From Schaalia sp. HMT-172 (GTDB lineage: Bacteria > Actinomycetota > Actinomycetes > Actinomycetales > Actinomycetaceae): a stretch of DNA of 64,000 nt. The stretch covers positions 992,001-1,056,000 of the forward strand of contig NZ_CP130058.1 in the NCBI RefSeq assembly GCF_030644365.1, written 5' to 3'. The stretch's first letter is position 1, and each line of letters opens with the position of its first letter. The notes under the pieces are model-generated. The model was not told the DNA's origin and searched no databases. It worked only from the letters and a program-made list of their open reading frames with translations. The translations under genes were made by a program, and so were the position numbers. Shown one piece after another: positions 63,738-64,000 of the stretch.

Positions 63738-64000
63738 GAGGTAAACGAAGCAAGAAACGACCGTGGGGCGAGGCGCGTCCGCTGCAGATGGACCGCCTCG
63801 CCTCCGTGCCGCGCACGGAACGTGGGCCGGATGGAGGCAACTATCAGGTGCGGCGCCTTCCCAGCGCCGCCAAGGAGTACACCTGCCCCGCCTGCCTGCG
63901 ACCGATCCCAGTCGGAACCGCGCACGTCGTCGCGTGGCCGGAGGAAGCCCCCTTCGGTTTGCCGCAGGGGGTCGAGGGGCGCCGACACTGGCATTCGGAG
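63734..64000 (+). CDS. Small zinc-finger-like actinobacterial protein (3' cut by window edge)
   Basis: A GTG overlapping the nagA stop opens 89 codons that run off the window. The product starts MRGKRSKKRPWGEARPLQMD; a Cys-x2-Cys follows in EYTCPACLRPIPVGTAHVVA and a His pair in RRHWH. A further Cys may follow beyond the edge. Conserved proteins of this kind occur beside such genes in actinobacteria, sometimes labelled ATP/GTP-binding without evidence. Function unknown. Confidence 0.75.
   Translation, partial: MRGKRSKKRPWGEARPLQMDRLASVPRTERGPDGGNYQVRRLPSAAKEYTCPACLRPIPVGTAHVVAWPEEAPFGLPQGVEGRRHWHSE

Overview
The window is the chromosome of a GC-rich, fermentative actinobacterium, most likely an Actinomyces/Schaalia-type organism. 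Supporting signs are GTG starts, genes whose promoter -10 box lies 6-7 nt before the start codon (leaderless style), NucS mismatch repair, a DUF2550 gene behind the F-type ATP synthase operon, hrcA-dnaJ-rsmE in actinobacterial order, and a pyruvate formate-lyase system. The species cannot be fixed from the sequence. I see no tRNA, rRNA or CRISPR array.

Layout. 1-5.3 kb: end of comEC, holA, and a two-gene heterodimeric ABC exporter. 5.4-12 kb: rpsT, a PemK/MazF-like gene, two DnaA-box repeats, a TPR-like gene, lepA, trmB, hemW. 12-18.7 kb: a SatD-like gene with a membrane partner, a DUF3097-type gene, CIRCE-hrcA-dnaJ-rsmE, and a convergent aldose epimerase. 18.8-23.5 kb: pepC, a purine deaminase, a class I amidotransferase-like hydrolase, a maltose-acetyltransferase-like enzyme, peptide deformylase. 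23.5-27 kb: a pyruvate formate-lyase locus in which the C-terminal glycyl-radical domain is a separate 83-residue protein. 27.3-31.5 kb: hom, thrB, rho. 31.6-35.5 kb plus 48.4-48.7 kb: three tandem paralogous membrane proteins of unknown function, the third cut in two by a mobile element. 48.7-53 kb: rpmE, prfA, prmC, a Sua5/TsaC-type gene, and a WecA/TagO-type transferase. 53-60.3 kb: atpI-like gene and atpBEFHAGDC. 60.3-64 kb: DUF2550, nucS, an AlkZ-like gene, nagA, and the start of a small zinc-finger-like gene.

The mobile element (35481-48359, 12,879 bp) is lower in GC and Firmicutes-like. It carries tet(W) with an intact attenuator leader, a methyltransferase, a sigma-like/HTH pair, MobC and a MOBP-type relaxase, a replication initiator with a DnaC-like loader, TnpW, an XRE regulator with a membrane partner, and a large serine recombinase. 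It has no type IV secretion genes, so it looks like an integrative mobilizable element that needs a helper. A GC-rich IS256-family insertion sequence has jumped into one of its terminators. Host gene, element and IS can be separated to the base: a shared TGC at both element ends, and an 8-bp target duplication around the IS.

Most notable observations: the naturally split pyruvate formate-lyase; the tandem paralog family with identical start architecture and a TPM-like insertion in only one member; an over-represented 12-mer (CCCCGGCCTCGT) found in genes and as inverted pairs in terminators, which resembles DNA uptake sequences and occurs next to comEC; and the IS insertion in a terminator hairpin.
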